A stretch of DNA of 64,000 bases, taken from positions 36,958,120 through 37,022,119 of the forward strand of contig CM043700.1 of the NCBI GenBank assembly GCA_023935145.1. The letters run 5' to 3'. The translations under genes and the position numbers were made by a program. Under the pieces are notes generated by a model. That model did no database searches. It worked only from the letters and a program-made list of their open reading frames with translations, and was not told the DNA's origin. The DNA is from Bretschneidera sinensis (Eukaryota > Streptophyta > Magnoliopsida > Brassicales > Akaniaceae). Shown here piece after piece: positions 32,705 through 45,428 of this stretch (position 1 is its first letter; each line of letters starts with the position of its first letter).

Positions 32705-35351
32705 GGAAGCATTGGTGAACCTGAAAATAGTCAAGGCTTGAAGAAAGATCCTGCATGGAAGTATGCAAAGGAAATCCCTGGAGAGAAATACTTCTATTGT
32801 CGATTTTGTGATCAGCATTGTTCTGGGACTATAAACCGATTAAAGCAACATTTAGCGGGCACTCATTATGGTATGAAACCTTGTTTGAAGGTTCCTGAAA
32901 ATATCAAAGAAGAAGTTGTAGCAATGTTAGCTAGTTTCAAATCAACCAAAAAAAGAAAGAATGAGATGCTTGAAGAGATTGGAATGGGTCCTGGAGGAAG
33001 AAGTGAGAGTTTATCTTCCCCATCAGTTGGAGACTATGGGATCTCAAGTGGCAGTGGCCTGTTTACTCAACCAACTTCTACACCTAGAGGGCTAATAGAT
33101 AATTACACTTCCTCACAAGCCCGGCAAACAACTTTGAATTCCAAATAGAAGCAAGAAGAAAGAAAAGATGTGTGTAGGAAAATTGGACGCTTTATATACA
33201 ATGGAGCACTCCCTTTTAATTTGATGAATAATCCTTATTGGCTTAGTGTAGTTGAGGCTATTTCTAATTTTGGGCCTGGGTTTAGACCTCCTTCTATACA
33301 TGAGGTGTGGACATCGATTCTTAAAGAAGAGGTTGCTGACATAGACAAAATGTTGGAGGAGCATAAAAAGGCATGGAAACAATATGGATGCACTTTAATG
33401 GCTGATGGTTGGACAGATAATAAGTCAAGGGTTTTGATCAAATTTCTAGTTAATAGTCCTGCTGGTACATGGTTCTTGAAATCAGTTGATGCATCTGACA
33501 CTATTAAAACAGGTGAGTTGATGTTTAATTATCTTGATGAGGTGGTGGAGGAAATTGGAGAAGAGCATGTTGTTCAAGTTGTCACTGATAATGGTTCAAA
33601 TTTTGTGAATGCTGGGAAACGACTTATGGAGAAAAGGACTAGATTATTTTGGACTCCATGTGTTGCACACTGTATTGATCTCATGCTAGAGAGCATTGCA
33701 AAGTTGAAAGTTCATGCTGAAACAATTGCAAAATCTAAGCAAGTTGTGAAGTTCATATATGGACATACATGGGTGCTTGCCTTGATGAGGAAACATACAA
33801 AAGATCATGAGCTTCTTCGCCCGGCAGTAACACGCTTTGCTACTACCTATCTCACACTCCAAAGCGTCTATAAGCAAAAACAAGCTCTTATAGCCATGTT
33901 TTCTTCAGGTATATTTTGCTATAGTAGATATTTCAAGATGACTGAGGGTGCAAAAGCTCGCACAAGCATATTGTTTGATCCAAATTTTTGGCGCAATGTT
34001 GCTTTTTGTATCAAAAGTGTTCTTCCTCTTGTTCTTGTTTTGAGAGACGTTGATTCAGAGGAGAGGCCTCCAATGGGATTTATCTACAATTTGGTGGATG
34101 TTGCAAAAGAAAAGATTGTTTATAATTGTGGAGGAAATGAACATAAGTATGGGCCAATTTTGAAGAGGATAGATGATAGATGGACTCCACAACTTTATCG
34201 ACCTTTACATGCTGCTGGGTTTTACTTAAATCCTCAGTTACGTTACACAGAGAAGTTCCTTAAATTTGAGGTGATATTAAAGAGAGGATTGCGTGAATGC
34301 ATGGAAAGGATGATGAGTTATGAAGATTGTGTTTCAGCTGATATTCAATTGGACTTATATGACTATGCACGTGGAGACTTTGGAACCAGAATCGCAATCG
34401 ATACAAGAAATCGATGTTCTCCAGGTATTATTTAAGACTTATATAATGTGCTAGTTAATATTATCGTTTGTCATTGCCTAGTATTGTTCTTATGGAATTA
34501 GTTTAATTGTATAGCTGATTGGTGGTTGCGCTTTGGAAGTGACACACCTGAGTTGACAAAGTTTGCTATTCGAGTCCTTAGTCTCACTTGTAGTGCTTCA
34601 GGGTGTGAGAGAAATTGGAGCACATTTGAATCGGTAAAATTTATTTAACTTTCACAATTTAATACATCTCATCTTGTAAAACTGAAACTTATATGTTGAT
34701 AAAAATTTGATCTTGTAGATCCACACAAAAAAGAGGAATAGGCTTGAACACAAAAGACTGAATGCTTTGGTTTATGTAAAGTACAACACTGCATTGAGAG
34801 AAAGAAGTATCAGAAGGAGGCAACAAAAAATTGATCCTATATTGGTGGAGGAGATTGACTCTGATGATGAGTGGATAGCGGAGCCAGAGTCACCTCTTCT
34901 CCCTAGTGATCCTTCTTGGCTTGAAGAAGAACAATTATTTGATGTTGATGCCATTAGAACTGTGCCAATTGAACCTTTGCAAAGAGAGGACACTCAGACA
35001 CCTGCTCCTACAATAGAATATGGTTCTTCTGTCTCTGGATTATCAAACAAACAACCACATAAGACAGGGTCAAGTAAGTATGAAATAAATATTATCATAG
35101 ATGGTCACATATCTATGGAATCATTGGACTCATTATCATATATTGTTGTAATGCACTAATGCTATATAATTTGTGTAATTTGTTATGTAGGTCAAGAGAC
35201 TCAAGCTCGAAGAAAAGGCAAGCAAACTATATTAGACCCAATTATGGAAGACATACCCCCAGGATTTCATTCAAGAACTTTTCCTAGCGCAGATATATTT
35301 GATGAAGATGATGATGATATTGATGAGAGTGCTTTAGAGCCCATTGAATGA
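32705..35351 (+). pseudogene. hAT transposase (BED, DUF659, hATC), one nonsense codon
   Basis: Spliced model: exon about 32,705-34,424, exon 34,515-34,633, exon 34,719-35,073 and exon 35,191-35,351, all with GT/AG ends and matching phase. The BED zinc finger (YCRFCDQHCSGTINRLKQHL with a following GTH) is at about 32,800-32,865. The DUF659 catalytic region (LMADGWTDNKSR, VVTDNGSNFV, WTPCVAHCIDLML) is at 33,390-33,700. The hAT dimerisation motif (SASGCERNWSTFE, then KKRNRLEHKRLNALVYVKYN) spans the third and fourth exons. An in-frame TAG at 33,146-33,148 replaces a conserved Trp; the frame is open on both sides, so this is the main lesion. The N-terminal exon and true start were not fixed. Confidence 0.88.
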
Positions 35352-35786
35352 TTTTGTTTCATATGCTATCTAATGTGTTGTTTTTAATAGATTTATCTAT
35401 ATGAATTTGTTATACCAATGCTAGTGTGTAAACACTAAACTGTAAGCATTGTGTTATTTTTATGTTTGTTTGAATTTGGACCGCTTTTGTGATGTTAGCG
35501 TGTGTTTGTTGGAATTTGGAACGCTTTTTATGTTAATTGGATTTCATTCAAGAACTTTTTCTAGCGTATATATGTTTGATAACGATGATGATGATATTGA
35601 TGAGAGTGCTTTAGAGTCCATTGAATGATTTTGTTTCCTATGCTATCTAATTTGTTGTTTTTAATAGATTTATATATTTGAATTTGTTATACTAATGCAA
35701 GTGTGTAAACACTAAACTGTAAGCATTGTGTTATTTTTATGTTTGTTGGAATTTGGAATGTTTTTGTGATGTTAACGTGTGTTTGT
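35264..35786 (+). repeat. Tandem duplication of the hAT transposase 3' end
   Basis: 35,264-35,508 (last codons, stop and 3' flank) recurs at 35,541-35,786 with a period of 277 bp. Both copies contain GATGATGATGATATTGATGA and the stop, and the second copy has a few substitutions. The second copy is downstream of the stop and is not coding. Confidence 0.9.
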
Positions 35787-36841
35787 GAAATATTTTGATA
35801 AATATTTATTCATAAGTCTTTAAGTTAGTAAAGTTTATAGATAATTAATTTATTTAAATTATTAAATTTTTGTTTGTTTTTTTATAATTTAATTAATATT
35901 ATTTTATTCAAAACGCCCCAACGTATCAAAAAGCTTACGCCCCAACGCCTCGAGGCTTACGCCTCGCCTCATTGAGGTAAAATGCCTCGCCCAACGTCCT
36001 CGCCTCTGAAAACACTGATGTTCAGCTGCGATGCAAATAAATTTGCAAAGGTTACAAAGAAGTGAATATATTGATCGAATGTTTGATTTCATATATGTCT
36101 AGCAATTTCAAAAATGCGGCAACCAAGAATAGACATAATGATTGGGAACATGTCACCCAGAAGGGCACTTACAGCCTTCGAAAACTGGGAAACCACGGCG
36201 ATGCCATTGTGGGAAGGGCGTTGCCAGTTGAAAACCATAGGATGCAGCAAGAGGTAAAACAGACTTAACAACGTCTTCATTTTCAATTTGATGGGTGGAA
36301 CATGTACTGTAAACAACTCTTTCAACCTGTGGAACTACATCACATCGTGCCAACTACTATTATATCTCCATAAAACTCCATGAGAAGAAGCACAGAAACT
36401 ATCTTAGATAAACCCCAAAATTTAAATTTTTTAAGGGAGAAAAAGAGATATGTAACAGTATCATGAGATAGCCAGACTATTAGCAGATAACGATATTTTG
36501 GCAGTAAAGATAAATCAAGTAGGCCGATGGGAAAATAAATCATCGTTAACCACTAGATGCAAGCTCGATCTTTAGTAGCAACCATATCTTCCACAATCAG
36601 TTAACGAGATTAGGTTATGGTGAAGTTAATCACATCTTATGCAATCCAACATTTCACAACTATCAATGAGAAGATAGCTACTGAAAAGGAAGAGCATAAC
36701 CAAACACTTGAGCAAAACTAGAAGAAAATAGCTAACTTACAACAAAGTGCATGTGCTAGAGCCTTCCTCTGAAAGGTTGCAAGCTTGTTCAGTCTGTTTG
36801 TGTCGTTGTCGTTTGCAGTCTGACCTATGTTATTAAGACAG

Positions 36842-36846
36842 CAAAC
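36842..36846. other. Empty target site of copia-1 in unit B
   Basis: AAGACAG-CAAAC-AATATTTAGG is continuous here, while unit A has copia-1 between two copies of the pentamer. This site shows the pre-insertion state and confirms the element's ends. Confidence 0.93.
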
Positions 36847-38771
36847 AATATTTAGGATGATACAAAACGATATCTTGGAGAGTTTGAGATTCAATATGAT
36901 TACACATGATATTCGAGTTTCAAGAAAACCATAAAACAATAACTAAAATTGTTACTTGACCCATCACCTCTTATAAAACATTTAAAGAACATAAAGCATT
37001 CAGTACAATTTTAAATGGAATCCTTTGTGCCTCACCGTCAGCTACTTCAGTAACAACACACATTCAGTTACCAACTTATAGAAGGATCTGTAATTACCTG
37101 CTGCATGAGATGGGAGCAGATGGTACAGTCGCTCAGCAGCAGTTCCAGATCCAGAGCAAGAAGGATCTAAAAGAATAGCACGGACCTGCAATTTCAATTT
37201 TGTAAGCAAATAACAAAAATCACTTAACAATGAAAAATTCAACTTTCATTTGCTTCCTTAGCCCTCCAAAAGTAAGGTTCTATTTTTTTTTTTTTCAATA
37301 AAAGATTACAATGTAACATCATGTAAGAAAATAATTAAGGGGATGAAAAGTTATAGGGGATTTCGGAACACAATTCACCAAGGTTTCAATTGAAATTTCA
37401 ATGGTTATTTTTTTTAATAATTGAAACCCCAATGATTATTAGAAGAGAAAGTCAATTTAAGTTGGTTAGCAGAAGCAGAGTTATCAGGTGCTATATTCAT
37501 CAAACACTATAATTGCGCTACAGTGGATGGGTGACTACCAACAGCCTTCAACAGAATAATGTGTACATCTGATAGATTTTTTGGCTTCCAAGAAAGCCCA
37601 AAACTAGTGAAGTTTTGAGTTGCAAGAAGCACAGATAAAAGCCAATGTCTGGGAAGATTGAAAATTAAGGCAGCAGACTGTGAAAATGGTCAAAATGTTG
37701 ATTCATATAGTTGCAGAGAACATTGAAGACCCTGACCCCGTAACTGTGAAGACATACCAAATCATGCTTACCTGGGAATACGATGGATCATTCGGGTTTA
37801 GTTTTAAAAAATCCCCATGCAGAACTTTTACATCTAGGTGCTGGGTTAAGAACAATCATCGGGTGATAACAAACTACATATAGACAAGTTAACAAACTAA
37901 CTGGCAAACTATAATTTCCATTTAGTAGACAACTAGAAATGAACAGATAATGAAGATAATAGTACTAATTCAGAGAATATCAGAAAACAAGGCACCTTTC
38001 AACTCAGAAAAAGTACCATAAGATTAAAGATCATTCCACAATGTGAGCTAGCTGAGAAAAATAGGAGTGTAGATAATAAAATGAATCACTTACAAAATAA
38101 AGATCATAAAATTATTGGAAGGATACTAGCTGCACTAGATAGTTTGATAGTGTCTTCTAGACGTTTAATCCTTTCTTTGTTTAGTTCACATGCTATAACC
38201 TTTCCCTTTCCTTTCACGAGAGCTGTAAGGTGGACAGTTTTGTTTCCAGGGGCTGAACATGCATCAAGAACTTTCACAGAAAGAAAATTCAAATCACGCA
38301 TGCTTTAAAAAGTTGAAAATATATTGCCCTATGAAAAAGTCTCACAATTCTCATCCCCGCAGAAACAAAGGGACAAACATGTGATGCCATGCAAGAGTGA
38401 AGTGATATGTATAGCTTGCTTCACTAACAGTTGTAAAAACCTTTTCTATTGAGTTTCATAAGGAACTTCCTACTTATTCTGAATTTTCTTTTTGTCCCAT
38501 ATCATTATATATATATATATACATGAACGGATTTGGCTCCTCTCCATCTGAGAATTAAAATGAAGGTCCAAGTTCATGGTAAGATTGAATGCTACCATGA
38601 CGAATCTCGATTTAGATCCTCTTCATTTGATGATTTGGAATTCAATCTCACCATGAACTTCACTCATTTCAATTGTCAAATGGTGAGTATAGACAAGTAA
38701 AAAGTGTCCTTTGGGTTCTGATAACAGGAGGAAAAGGTGCATATATGTTATCGATGCATATGACTGCACAT

Positions 38772-39196
38772 TGTTGGAATTTTGGATTCAGATATGTTAT
38801 AACATTGTACATATAGACTTGTTATCTAATAAATGACTCAATTAAGTGATATAATTTTTATGGGTCTCCAAAGTATCAAGGTTCTTTAGTTTGGGCCACC
38901 TTACGTGTAGAAGTCCGATGTGGTATGGGTCTTTTTTAATGAGCCAAAGACCCAATGCACGTGTGTGAGGTAACTGTTAGGGTTATGGTCTCTAAGGCCC
39001 AGGGATATAAATAGACATCAGGGGAGAGTGTTTAACGTGCGTTAAAATTTTATTGAAACAGACAGTTCTTCTCCCTCCCCTCTAACATTCAATTTATTAG
39101 TTTTCATACCAAAGGTGGTTATCCCTATAGTCTTAGAAGATCAACCCAAGGAGGCTTGCTTGCAATGGATTCCGGTTTGTTTCTAACTCATCTTCT

Positions 39197-39262
<66 letters not shown>

Positions 39263-39356
39263 GCATGCATATGTATATACATATGCATGCATATGTATAT
39301 ACATATGCATGCATATGTATATACATATGCATGCATATGTATATACATATGCATGC

Positions 39357-39401
<45 letters not shown>

Positions 39402-39479
39402 TTCTTGACAAGTTTAATATGAAAAGATCTTGACTGTATCATTGATTATTTGTGTATTAGTATCAAGATTAATATAACA
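38772..39479 (+). repeat. copia-2 5' LTR, unit B
   Basis: 708 bp, TGTTGGAATT...ATATAACA. TATA box GATATAAATA at about 39,003-39,012. It is enlarged by a long AT tract and a 22-bp palindromic minisatellite (39,199-39,400). Confidence 0.92.
39199..39400. repeat. AT tract with five 22-bp palindromic repeats
   Basis: About 58 bp of AT repeat, then five tandem copies of a 22-bp unit containing the 18-bp perfect palindrome ACATATGCATGCATATGT (starts at 39,257, 39,279, 39,301, 39,323 and 39,345), then more AT repeat. It is absent from the other copia-2 LTRs in the window. It gives spurious ORFs on both strands. Confidence 0.96.
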
Positions 39480-40661
39480 AGTGGTATCAGAGCCTTTCAT
39501 GTTAAATTGTTGAGATTTATATGAAAATTGAGTTTCTTGAATTTTTTCCCTATGTTTAGGGCAAAAATTTGTTTTGAAAAAAATGGTATAAATCCATTTT
39601 TGTTGATGAGATTGTATGATTACTCTGTGAATTGCATCTCAAAATATGATTTTTTTTTTTTGTATAAAAATATTCAATTTTGGTGATTTTTGCGATTGGT
39701 TAAATTGCCATTTATCGAACCAGTGCTGCGACGCTGGCTTTGGGTTTTGTTTTGTGGCTTAATGCGTAATGTCAAAATGATTTACACAGTTTTCACTTCT
39801 CCAAATAATCTGTGCATATAACAAGTTGATTGGATAGAAAAGTTAATAGTGATCGCATATTACTTTTAAATTTACATGTCAGAATATCATTATGTGCATC
39901 TCTACATGTTCTGTGCAAGTTCTTGATCTTTCACTTATTACCTTTCAATTATAAAATGCATGAAAATTACAATAGCGGAGTGATCTCATAGCTGACGCAA
40001 ACAAAATCATTTTGCTTAGCTAAAGGCCAAAAGCACAAAAGACAAAAGAATGATACAAATTGTAATTTGTAAGAAACAAATCAAAGATGTATTACTGATC
40101 TTATTGTAATTTCGTTTCTACAGTAAATCAACCGCTTGCCAATTGCAAACATAGCAATTTGGTATTTCCTCAGCGCCAACAATCTGTCCTTCGGGTAGAT
40201 TGCTGGTGCCGATAAAAAAAAAATTTAAAGGATTTTGTTCCTAATTTTATGTTTAATGTTTTTGATAAATGAATTGAAGTATTATGTTGTCAAAGCAATC
40301 TCTAATATGTAAATTTATTTATTTTAAGACATGTAAACATGTTATTAATATGTGAAAATAATCGGCCCAAAGGAAGGTTATTTTTGCATTGTTAATAGAT
40401 TAAAATAGTTGTGAATATGTGACAAATAAAGGTTGCCATGCGAATAATGTGTCGGTCTAAAGAAAGGCACATTATTTGGCAAGTTGGGTTGTTAATATTC
40501 ATGAACTATATTTGAGATACCACTTACAAGTTGATATTTCTGTCCAAAGACTAAGTATTAATGTTGTGTTGGGTATCTTGTTATGGGCCCACATGCATGT
40601 GTATATGTATACAATTTTGTTTTGATTCATATATACATGAGTTGTTACTAATTGTGAGCTT

Positions 40662-43600
40662 TTGTTCTTGTTTATAGCAACATCGATTTCTACTAACATC
40701 AATAACATTCCCGTGCTTAATGGCACAAATTTCAAGAAATGGAAAGATCATGTTATGATCGTGCTCGGGTGCATGGAATTAGACTATGCATTGAGGGTTG
40801 ATCGCCCAGCACCTTTGACCAGCGATAGTACCGTTGAGCAAAAGGTTGTATATGAAAAGTGAGAGCGAACAAACCGCATGAGCCTAATGATTATGAAGCA
40901 CTCGATTCCGGATACCATCAGAGGTTCTATTCCTGATGAAAATGATGCTAAGAAATTCCTCTCCCAAATAACAGACTGATTCGCCACAAACGAAAAGGTC
41001 GAGATAAGCACCATCTTGACTAAGCTTGTCTCAATGCGGTACAAAGGGAAGGGGAATATAAGAGAGTACATCATGGAGATGTCAAACCTTGTGACAAGAC
41101 TAAAGACATTCAAGCTAGACTTGCCAGAAGACATTCTGGTGCATTTAGTCTTGATCTCTCTACCTACACAATTCAGTCCTTTCAAAATCAATTACAATAC
41201 TCAAAAGAAGAAATGGACTTTGAATGAGCTGATTGCTCAATGTGTCCAAAAGGAAGAGAGACTTAATCATGAAAAGGTTGAAAGTGCTCATTTAACATTA
41301 ACTTACCAGGACCCCAGTTCCAACAGAAACAAGATAAAGGTATAACTTGTTTTTTTGCCACAAAGCTGGTCATGTGAAGAAAAACTGCACAAAATACGCC
41401 AAGTATGTGATCTGGCGTGAGAAGAAGGGTAAACTTCTAAACTTTGTTTGTTCAGAAGTTAATTTGGCCTTAGTACCTAAGAACACTTGGTGGATAGATA
41501 TAGGTGCAACTACTCACATAAGTGTTTCTATGCAGGGGTGCATAAGGAGTCGAACGCCAACTGATGTTGAAAGATTCATCTATGTAGGAAATGGCGAAAG
41601 AGCTCCTGTGGAGGCAGTTTGTTTATTTAGATTACAATTGGAATCTGGTTGTAATTTGGATTTGGATGAGACTTTTTATGTACCGCCTTTTAAACGGAAT
41701 TTGGTTTATATTTCATGTTTGGACAAATCAGGTTTTTCTTGTTCATTTGGAAATAGAAAGTTTAGTCTTTTTCAGAATTCAAATTTGTTTGGTACCGGTT
41801 CTTTAATTGATGATTTATATAAACTGGATATGAATGCCTCCAAATAAAACGAATCCTTGCATACCAGTAATGTTGGTATTAAGCGCAGATTAACAAATGA
41901 GAATTCATTAATGTTATGGCACAAGCATTTAGGACATATTTCTAAAGAAATGATTCAAAGACTTGTGTCAGAAAGATCCCTTAGATTTGTCAGATTTTGA
42001 AGTCTGCATTGAGTGCATTAAGGGAAAACAAACAAATGTTAAAAATAAAGGTGCTAATAAGCGTAATAGTGTCTTAGAATTGATACATACAGATATTTGT
42101 GGTCCATTCCCTACAGCTTCTTGGAATGGACAACAATATTTTATCACTTTCATAGATGACTACTCCAGGTATGGCTATCTTTATTTAATTCATGAGAAGT
42201 CTCAATCTATAGATGTGTTCAAGAATTTCAAAGCTGAAGTTGAAAATCAATTAGGCAAGAAAATTAAGACTGTCAAATCTGACCGTGGAGGTGAATACTA
42301 CGGTAGATATGATGGATCAGGTGAACAACGTCCTGGACCCTTCGCCAAATTTTTGATGGAATGTGGGATCGTTCCTCAATACACCATGCCAGGGACTCCT
42401 AGTCAAAATGGTGTAGCTGAGAGACGAAACCGAACCTTAAAGGATATGGTAAAAAGTATGATTAGTCATTCTTCTTTGCCATAATCGCTTTGGGGTGAAG
42501 CCATCAAAACTGCAGTTTACATCCTGAACAGAGTTCCAAGTAAAGTAGTAGCTAAAATCCCATATGAGTTATAGACAGGCAAAAATCCTAGCATTAGGCA
42601 TTTGCATGTTTAGGGATGTCCAGTTGAGGCTCGGTCTTATAAGCCAAATGAGAAGAAGCTAGACTCAAGGACCGTTAGCTGCTATTTTTTTGGATACTCT
42701 GAAAGATCAAGATGTTTCAAATTTTATGATTCCTCTAATTGATTCTTTTTCGAAATGGGCAATGCCAAGTTCTTTGAGGATGTTGAGTTAAGTGGGAGAG
42801 AACAACTCAAGCAAGTCAATTTTGAAGAGGAATGTGTTTACATTCCTGTTGTTGCAATTGAAAACGTTCAGGTATCCATACCTGATGTTATTCAAAATGC
42901 AAATCCGAAGATCCAACGTATTGATAACGAACCTGAATTACCGCCTGTTCAAAATCAGGAACCGTCTGAGGTTCATCAAGAGGTACCTCAACAACCTCAA
43001 GTGGAAGTGATATTAAGGAGATCCACTAGAGAAAGGAGAAACACGATTTCGACTGATTATGTCGTGTATCTCCAGGAACATGATTTTGATATGGGTCTGA
43101 AGGATGAGATGAAATCAATGGATGACAATGGTGTTTGAGACTTAGTAGAGTTGCCCAAAGGTGCAAAACCGATTGGTTGCAAATGGATATTTAAAACCAA
43201 ATGGGATTCAAAAGGCAACATTGAAAGGTATAAGGCCCGCCTAGTCGCCCAAGGTTTCACTCAAAATGAAGGTATTGATTATAAAGAGACTTTTTCGTCG
43301 GTTTCGACGAAAGATTCCTTTAGAATCATTATGGCACTTGTAGCTCACTATGATTTGGAGCTACATCAAATGGACATTAAAACAGCGTTTCTCAATGGAA
43401 ACATTGAAGAAACAATATACATGGTACAACCGGAGAACTTTGAGTCCAAAGATCAAAGCATCTTGTATGCAAGCTTAAGAAATCCATTTACAGCTTAAAA
43501 CAGGCATCCCGACAATGGTGTCGAAAATTTGATCAGGTGATTACATCCTTTGGATTTAAGGAAAACACTGTTGATCAATGCATATATCTCAAGTTCATAG

Positions 43601-44583
43601 GGAGCAAATTTATTATCCTGGTGCTATATGTAGACGACATTCTACTGGCAAGCAGCGATATAGGCCTATTGCATGAAACCAAGAGATTTCTAACAAGTAA
43701 ATTTGAAATGAAAGATCTTGGTGATGCGTCCTTTGTTTTGGGCATACAGATCCATAGAGATCGTTCCAGAGGTATACTTGGACTATCACAGAATGCCTAT
43801 ATTGATAAAGTGCTAAGTAGATTTAGCATAAGTGGTTGTGCACCAGGAAACACACCCGTGGCAAAAGGTGATAAGTTCAGTTTGCTCCAATGTCCGAAAA
43901 ATGAACTTGAGAATAAGGAAATGGAGAAATATCCTTATGCTTCGGCTGTTGGAAGTCTCATGTATGAACAAGTATGTACGTGACCGGATATTGCGTACAT
44001 TGTTGGAATGCTAGGCAGATATTGAGTAACCCAGGTGTGGATCATTGGAAAGCAGCTAAACGGGTTATGAGATATCTACAGAGAATGAAGGATTATATGC
44101 TCATATATTGGAGATCGGATCTTTTGGAGATTGTTGGGTATTCAGACTCCGATTTTGTTGGGTGTCTCGATAGCAGGAGATCCACTTCTGGCTGTGTCTT
44201 TATGTTAGCTGGAGGAGCTATATCATGGAAGAGTGTGAAACAGTCACTCATAGCTACTTCCACCATGGAGGCAGAGTTCATAGCTTGCCATGAGGCATCA
44301 AATCAGGGAATATGGCTGCGAAATTTTATCATTGGACTGCACACGGTTGATGGCATTGATAGACCATTAACGATTTATTGTGATAATAAAGCCGCTGAGT
44401 TGTATTCCAAGAACAACTGAAGCTCGTCGAGGTCAGAGAGTCCAGAATTCTCAAGTGTCAATTGAGCATATCAGTACAAACTCAATGATTACGGATCCGC
44501 TTACTAAGGGTTTGCCACCCATAGTGTTTCATGAGCATATTGCTCACATGGGAGTTGTTCTTTTGGGCCATATGCCCGTATAG
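40662..44583 (+). pseudogene. copia-2 Gag-Pol, unit B, heavily degraded
   Basis: Gag (LNGTNFKKWKDHVMIVL, about 40,710) is followed by stops at about 40,860 and 40,978; CCHC knuckle (CFFCHKAGHVKKNC, about 41,345-41,390); protease region WWIDIGATTHIS, with Asp-Ile-Gly for Asp-Ser-Gly; integrase (LIHTDICGPFPT, FIDDYSRYGYLY, TPSQNGVAERRNRTL, 42,070-42,440). RT (CKWIFKTKWDSKG, MDIKTAFLNGN, VLYVDDILLASSD, 43,170-43,650), RNase H (GYSDSDFVGC, STMEAEFIA, 44,120-44,290) and the C-terminal IEHISTNSMITDPLTKGLPP to 44,583. At least eight stops break the frame, and the stop after VVYEK is shared with unit A. Not functional. Confidence 0.92.
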
Positions 44584-45021
44584 TGGGAGTTTCTATTTGG
44601 CCTTTTACTTTTGCTTAATTGACATGGTTATGTTGTTTTGTACAGACTTTGGATTATGTATTTTTGATTACTCTATGATGACTTTCATTGCAGTTTTGCA
44701 TTTAATGTTTGAAAGTATTTCATATGATTCTTTTGAGTCATATGGAAGACCAGTTGGAAATTGACATGTTTAAGATCATGTTTCATGTAATTGCCATGCT
44801 ACACATCCATACTAGATCTATGTCATTAATTGTGTTAGTGTTGTGACCATTGATGGGTCTAGTTACGATAAATGTGATAAATGCTGCTTTGATCCTACAT
44901 TGATATGGTTAATGGACCAGATTGTTGTTGGATATTTTGGTTTAGATAGCACAAATGAGCTCAATTAAGGTTATCTTCATGTACAATATAAAGGATAACA
45001 TATGTAACCCAAGTGGAAGAT

Positions 45022-45379
45022 TGTTGGAATTTTGGGTTTAGGTATGTTATAACATTGTACATGTAGACCCGTTATCTAATAAAGGACTCAATTAAGTGAT
45101 ATAATTTTTATGGGTCTCCAAAGTATCAAGGTTCTTTAGTATGAGCCACCTTATGTGTAGAAGGCCGATGTGGTATAGGTCTTTGTTAATGGGTCAAAGA
45201 CCCAATGCACATGTGTGAGGTAACTGTTAGTGTTATTGAAACAGACAGTTCTTCTCTCTCCCCTTTAACATTCGGTTGATTGGTTCCCATACCAAAAGTA
45301 GTTCTCCCTGTAGTCTTAGAAGATCAACCCATGGAGATTTGCTTACAATGGATTCCGGTTTGTTTCTAACTCATCTTCT

Positions 45380-45428
<49 letters not shown>

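Larger units (their letters stand above)
30923..36017 (+). mobile_element. hAT DNA transposon inserted in NSUN5 last exon
   Basis: 5,095-bp element with imperfect terminal inverted repeats: left CAATGTTTTAAAA, and the right end read inward CAGTGTTTTCAGA. It is flanked by an 8-bp target duplication, ATGTTCAA (30,915-30,922) and ATGTTCAG (36,018-36,025), with one mismatch. An 8-bp duplication and a CAGTG-type terminus are hAT hallmarks. Subterminal zones are GC-rich with repeated GGCGT/ACGCC words, unlike the AT-rich interior. It encodes an interrupted BED/DUF659/hATC transposase on the plus strand. Confidence 0.94.
30648..38270 (-). pseudogene. NSUN5: Middle NSUN5-like gene (exons a-f) split by a hAT insertion
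   Basis: Minus-strand exons: a 38270-38127 (VLDACSAPGNKTVHL, SAM site), b 37833-37772 (VLHGDFLKLNP), c 37185-37098 (VRAILLDPSCSGSG), d 36824-36741, e 36334-36173 (VERVVYSTCSTHQIENED, the catalytic-cysteine motif) and f. Exon f begins after the acceptor CGCAG at 36,026, runs 8 nt (36,025-36,018), is cut by the hAT element and resumes at 30,922, ending at the stop 30,648-30,650 (LRTDPVEDKEGFFIALFVKR, then a basic tail). Phases agree at every junction. The 5.1 kb insertion in the last coding exon and the absence of N-terminal exons make a working protein unlikely. Family role: nucleolar rRNA cytosine-C5 methylation. Confidence 0.88.

Noticed and set aside
39257..39362. Regular 22-bp repeats that could suggest a CRISPR-like array
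   Set aside because: There are no unique spacers; the units are contiguous and embedded in AT repeat inside a plant LTR.
39156..39442. ORFs of 71-88 codons made of Tyr-Ile and Met-His-Ala-Tyr repeats on both strands
   Set aside because: They are translations of an AT microsatellite and palindromic minisatellite, open on both strands for trivial reasons.
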